Shown here: one piece after another, positions 62,151 to 64,000 of the stretch
Numbering within the stretch: position 1 is the first letter of the stretch
Layout of the letters: the number at the start of each line of letters is the position of its first letter
Source of the DNA: Phycisphaerales bacterium
GTDB lineage: Bacteria; Planctomycetota; Phycisphaerae; Phycisphaerales; UBA1924
Direction: 5' to 3'
Assembly (NCBI GenBank): GCA_020846975.1
Contig: JADLCX010000042.1
Location: 1-64,000 of the forward strand
DNA: 64,000 nt
Notes under the pieces: generated by a model
The model's input: only the letters and a program-made list of their open reading frames with translations
Told to the model about the DNA's origin: nothing
The model's database searches: none
Translations under genes and position numbers: made by a program

Positions 62151-63134
62151 TCAGGCCAGTTCGGGGTAGAGCTTGCCGACCACGCCGACAAGGTCCTTGA
62201 CGTGGCTGATGGACTCGTTCATGAACTTCTGCTCGGTCTCGTCCATCTTGAAGCCGATGATCTTCTCGACACCCTTGGCTCCCAGCACGCACGGCACGCC
62301 CACGAAGTAGCCCTTGCCCTTGGCGCCGGGCGCGACGCCGAACTCGTCCTCGCAGTAGCCCGCGCACGCGATCACGCGCTTCTTGTCGCGGACGATCGCT
62401 TCCACCATCTCGACCGTGCCCGCGCTGGGCGCGTACCACGCGCTGGTGCCCATCATCTTGACCACCTCGCCGCCACCGCCCTTGGCGCGCTCGACGCACG
62501 CGGCGATCTTGTCCGCCGCGAGCAGGTCCGTGATCGGGATCCCGTTCACGCTCGTGCGCCGCGGCAGCGGCACCATGTCGTCGCCGTGACCGCCGAGCAG
62601 CAGGCCCTGGATGTCCTCGACGCTCACCCCCAGCTCCCACGCGAGGAAGGTCTTGTAGCGGGCGACATCGAGCGCGCCCGCCTGGCCCATCACGCGATTG
62701 GCGGGGAAGCCCGTGACCTTCCACGCGACATACACCATCGCGTCCAGCGGGTTGCTGACGACGATCACGATCGCGTTCGGCGCGTACTTCTTGATGTTCT
62801 CGCTGACGTTCTTCACGATCCCCGCGTTGACCTGCACCAGGTCGTCGCGGCTCATGCCCGGCCTGCGCGGCAGGCCCGCCGTCACCACCACCACATCCGA
62901 GTCGGCGATGTCGGCGTACTCGAACGTGCCGGTGATCCTTGCGTCGAACTTCTCGACCGGGCCGCAGCAGGCCAGGTCGAGCGCCTTGCCCCGCGGCATG
63001 TGCAGTTCGGGTTTTTCCTTGTTCGGGATGTCGAGCAGCACGACATCGCCGAGCTCCTTCATCGCGAGGCTGCGGGCACACTCGCCGCCGATGTTTCCGG
63101 CGCCGATGACGCTGATCTTGGCACGCTTGAGCAT
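62151..63134 (-). CDS. mdh: Malate dehydrogenase (LDH-like type)
   Basis: 327 residues. It interconverts malate and oxaloacetate with NAD in the TCA cycle. The nucleotide-binding turn GAGNIGGECA is at about residues 11-20, the Asp preferring NAD lies in LLDIP, the substrate loop with arginines in GLPRRPGMSRDDL, the Asn in VVSNPLDAM and the catalytic His in LLGGHGDDMVPLPRRTSV. Arg residues at the specificity loop favour malate over lactate. It is followed by the FKBP fusion gene in the same direction. Confidence 0.95.
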   Translation of the reverse strand: MLKRAKISVIGAGNIGGECARSLAMKELGDVVLLDIPNKEKPELHMPRGKALDLACCGPVEKFDARITGTFEYADIADSDVVVVTAGLPRRPGMSRDDLVQVNAGIVKNVSENIKKYAPNAIVIVVSNPLDAMVYVAWKVTGFPANRVMGQAGALDVARYKTFLAWELGVSVEDIQGLLLGGHGDDMVPLPRRTSVNGIPITDLLAADKIAACVERAKGGGGEVVKMMGTSAWYAPSAGTVEMVEAIVRDKKRVIACAGYCEDEFGVAPGAKGKGYFVGVPCVLGAKGVEKIIGFKMDETEQKFMNESISHVKDLVGVVGKLYPELA

Positions 63135-63212
63135 GGTTGGAGGCCCTTTGTTCGGCTTCTTTGGGGGGTGCGGATTGCGGGGACGCGATGATAGGGGCCG
63201 ACCCCGCCTGTT

Positions 63213-64000
63213 TCACTCAAACACGACCGGAACCGGCTCCAAATCCGACATTCCCGGGATGGGCAAAGGCACCTGTTGCGGGCGGCCCTCGAGCACCGCG
63301 GCGATCAACTGCGGCTGACCCCCGCCGGAGCGTGGCGTGCTGTCCATGACCACAACCACATCGCGCACCACGCCGCCGTTGCGCTTCTGGGCAAAGTCGA
63401 ACTGCCTGAAAACCTGTCGGGCCCGCGCTGCGGGCTGGTGCTTCCCGACACCGCCGCCGCTGTTCAAGTAGCCGCGGATGGCGCCGGTGATCTCGGGCGG
63501 GAGTTCGCCCGAGCCCGGGCGTGCGAACGCGGCCGGGGCGTGCTTGAAGAGCCGTGCGCCGGGCACGGGCAGGTAAAGGTCGCCGTCGAATCCGGCCTCG
63601 ACGAGCGTTTCGCACAACTCACCGGGGTGATCGACGATCAGCCAGTCGCCGCTCACGCACCACTCCACCCCCGTTTCCGTTCCCGCGCCCGCGGGCCTTG
63701 CGGGCTTGGCCGCGGCGAGGGCCGCGCGGGCGTCACCGATCAGCGCGTTCAGGTCGTCGTGCATGGGTTCGTTGCTCCACAAGTGTTCAAGCGTCTGCGC
63801 GTGCGACCGGATCCCGACGGCCGCGAGATCGAGGGCGAGCGCACGGTCTTCGCTCGGCGCGAGCCGGTCCAGATCGCCCAGCGCGTGCGCGATCGCCTGC
63901 AGCCCGATGATCGCGGGCACGGCCCGTCGCCAGCGATCGCCCTCGGCGGTCCTGGGCAGGGCCAGCGATGATTGCGCGAAGGCCGTCCAATGGACCAGCA
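63213..64000 (-). CDS. Protein of unknown function (partial, runs off right edge)
   Basis: At least 262 residues are visible; the frame is open to the end of the window with no start forced (a GTG at 63920 is internal because in-frame coding-like sequence such as LVHWTAFAQSSLALP continues beyond it). The visible part has an all-helical section (HALGDLDRLAPSEDRALALDLAAVGIRSHAQTL) and a later alpha/beta section (WCVSGDWLIVDHPGELCETLVEAGFDGDLYLPVP) ending near a Pro/Val-rich terminus. No family is recognised. It is on the same strand as mdh, 78 bases upstream of its start. Confidence 0.7.
   Translation of the reverse strand, partial: LVHWTAFAQSSLALPRTAEGDRWRRAVPAIIGLQAIAHALGDLDRLAPSEDRALALDLAAVGIRSHAQTLEHLWSNEPMHDDLNALIGDARAALAAAKPARPAGAGTETGVEWCVSGDWLIVDHPGELCETLVEAGFDGDLYLPVPGARLFKHAPAAFARPGSGELPPEITGAIRGYLNSGGGVGKHQPAARARQVFRQFDFAQKRNGGVVRDVVVVMDSTPRSGGGQPQLIAAVLEGRPQQVPLPIPGMSDLEPVPVVFE

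Overview
The window is a GC-rich bacterial chromosome segment that reads as a planctomycete, most likely class Phycisphaerae. The pointers are nine proteins ending in the 'GC-type' dockerin (two SVQDIFDFL repeats and a cysteine at or near the C-terminus), a LEPR-motif protein, a PEP-CTERM-like surface protein, an ECF sigma factor paired with a Ser/Thr kinase-TPR protein, and a ThiD2-ThiE fusion. No rRNA, tRNA, CRISPR array, transposase or phage gene was seen. Gene density is high. The very long antisense frames are shadows caused by GC-rich codons.

Layout: 1-2837 holds the end of a dockerin protein and a small LEPR protein. 2826-5453 holds thiE (minus) and zwf (plus). 5695-21889 is a tandem, same-strand array of six large secreted cysteine-rich dockerin proteins. 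They are built from a roughly 40-residue six-cysteine module (about 42 copies in total) alternating with pre-peptidase-C-like beta-sandwich domains. 22036-23699 holds pgl and an RluA-type pseudouridine synthase, so the array separates zwf from pgl, the first two enzymes of the oxidative pentose phosphate pathway. 23712-25655 holds hemW and an FHA protein. 25682-31366 is a minus-strand operon: coaX, a degenerate MnmE-like GTPase, a membrane TPR protein, rluD and a beta-propeller lipoprotein. 31466-37602 holds an unknown acidic protein, a secretin and a STAS/HATPase pair. 37621-41397 holds a lipoprotein, an iscS-iscU-iscA cluster and a double-ACT protein. 41414-47732 (minus) holds a kinase-TPR protein with its ECF sigma factor, trxB and an unknown exported protein. 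48018-52092 holds two more dockerin proteins and a PEP-CTERM-like protein. 52306-58838 holds a sigma-70 factor, a UvrB/UvrC-motif protein, a CPA2 antiporter, mnmG and ridA. 58905-64000 (minus) holds a polyprenyl sugar-phosphate transferase, a J-domain protein, a CpcT/CpeT-like + FKBP fusion, mdh and a gene running off the right edge.

Two themes stand out. One is cell-surface display: nine dockerin proteins, a second C-terminal sorting signal and a secretin. The other is core metabolism and translation quality: pentose phosphate entry, thiamin, CoA, Fe-S assembly, tRNA and rRNA modification. A recurring promoter (-35 TTGCGN, 17-bp spacer, TA-rich -10) precedes five of the six array genes and the secretin, and a close variant precedes the ACT gene. 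The most novel material is the six-gene array and its undescribed cysteine module. Other oddities are heptamer repeats inside mnmG, the MnmE-like GTPase lacking its key motifs, the CpcT/CpeT-FKBP fusion, and a 112-bp imperfect palindrome next to the STAS gene.
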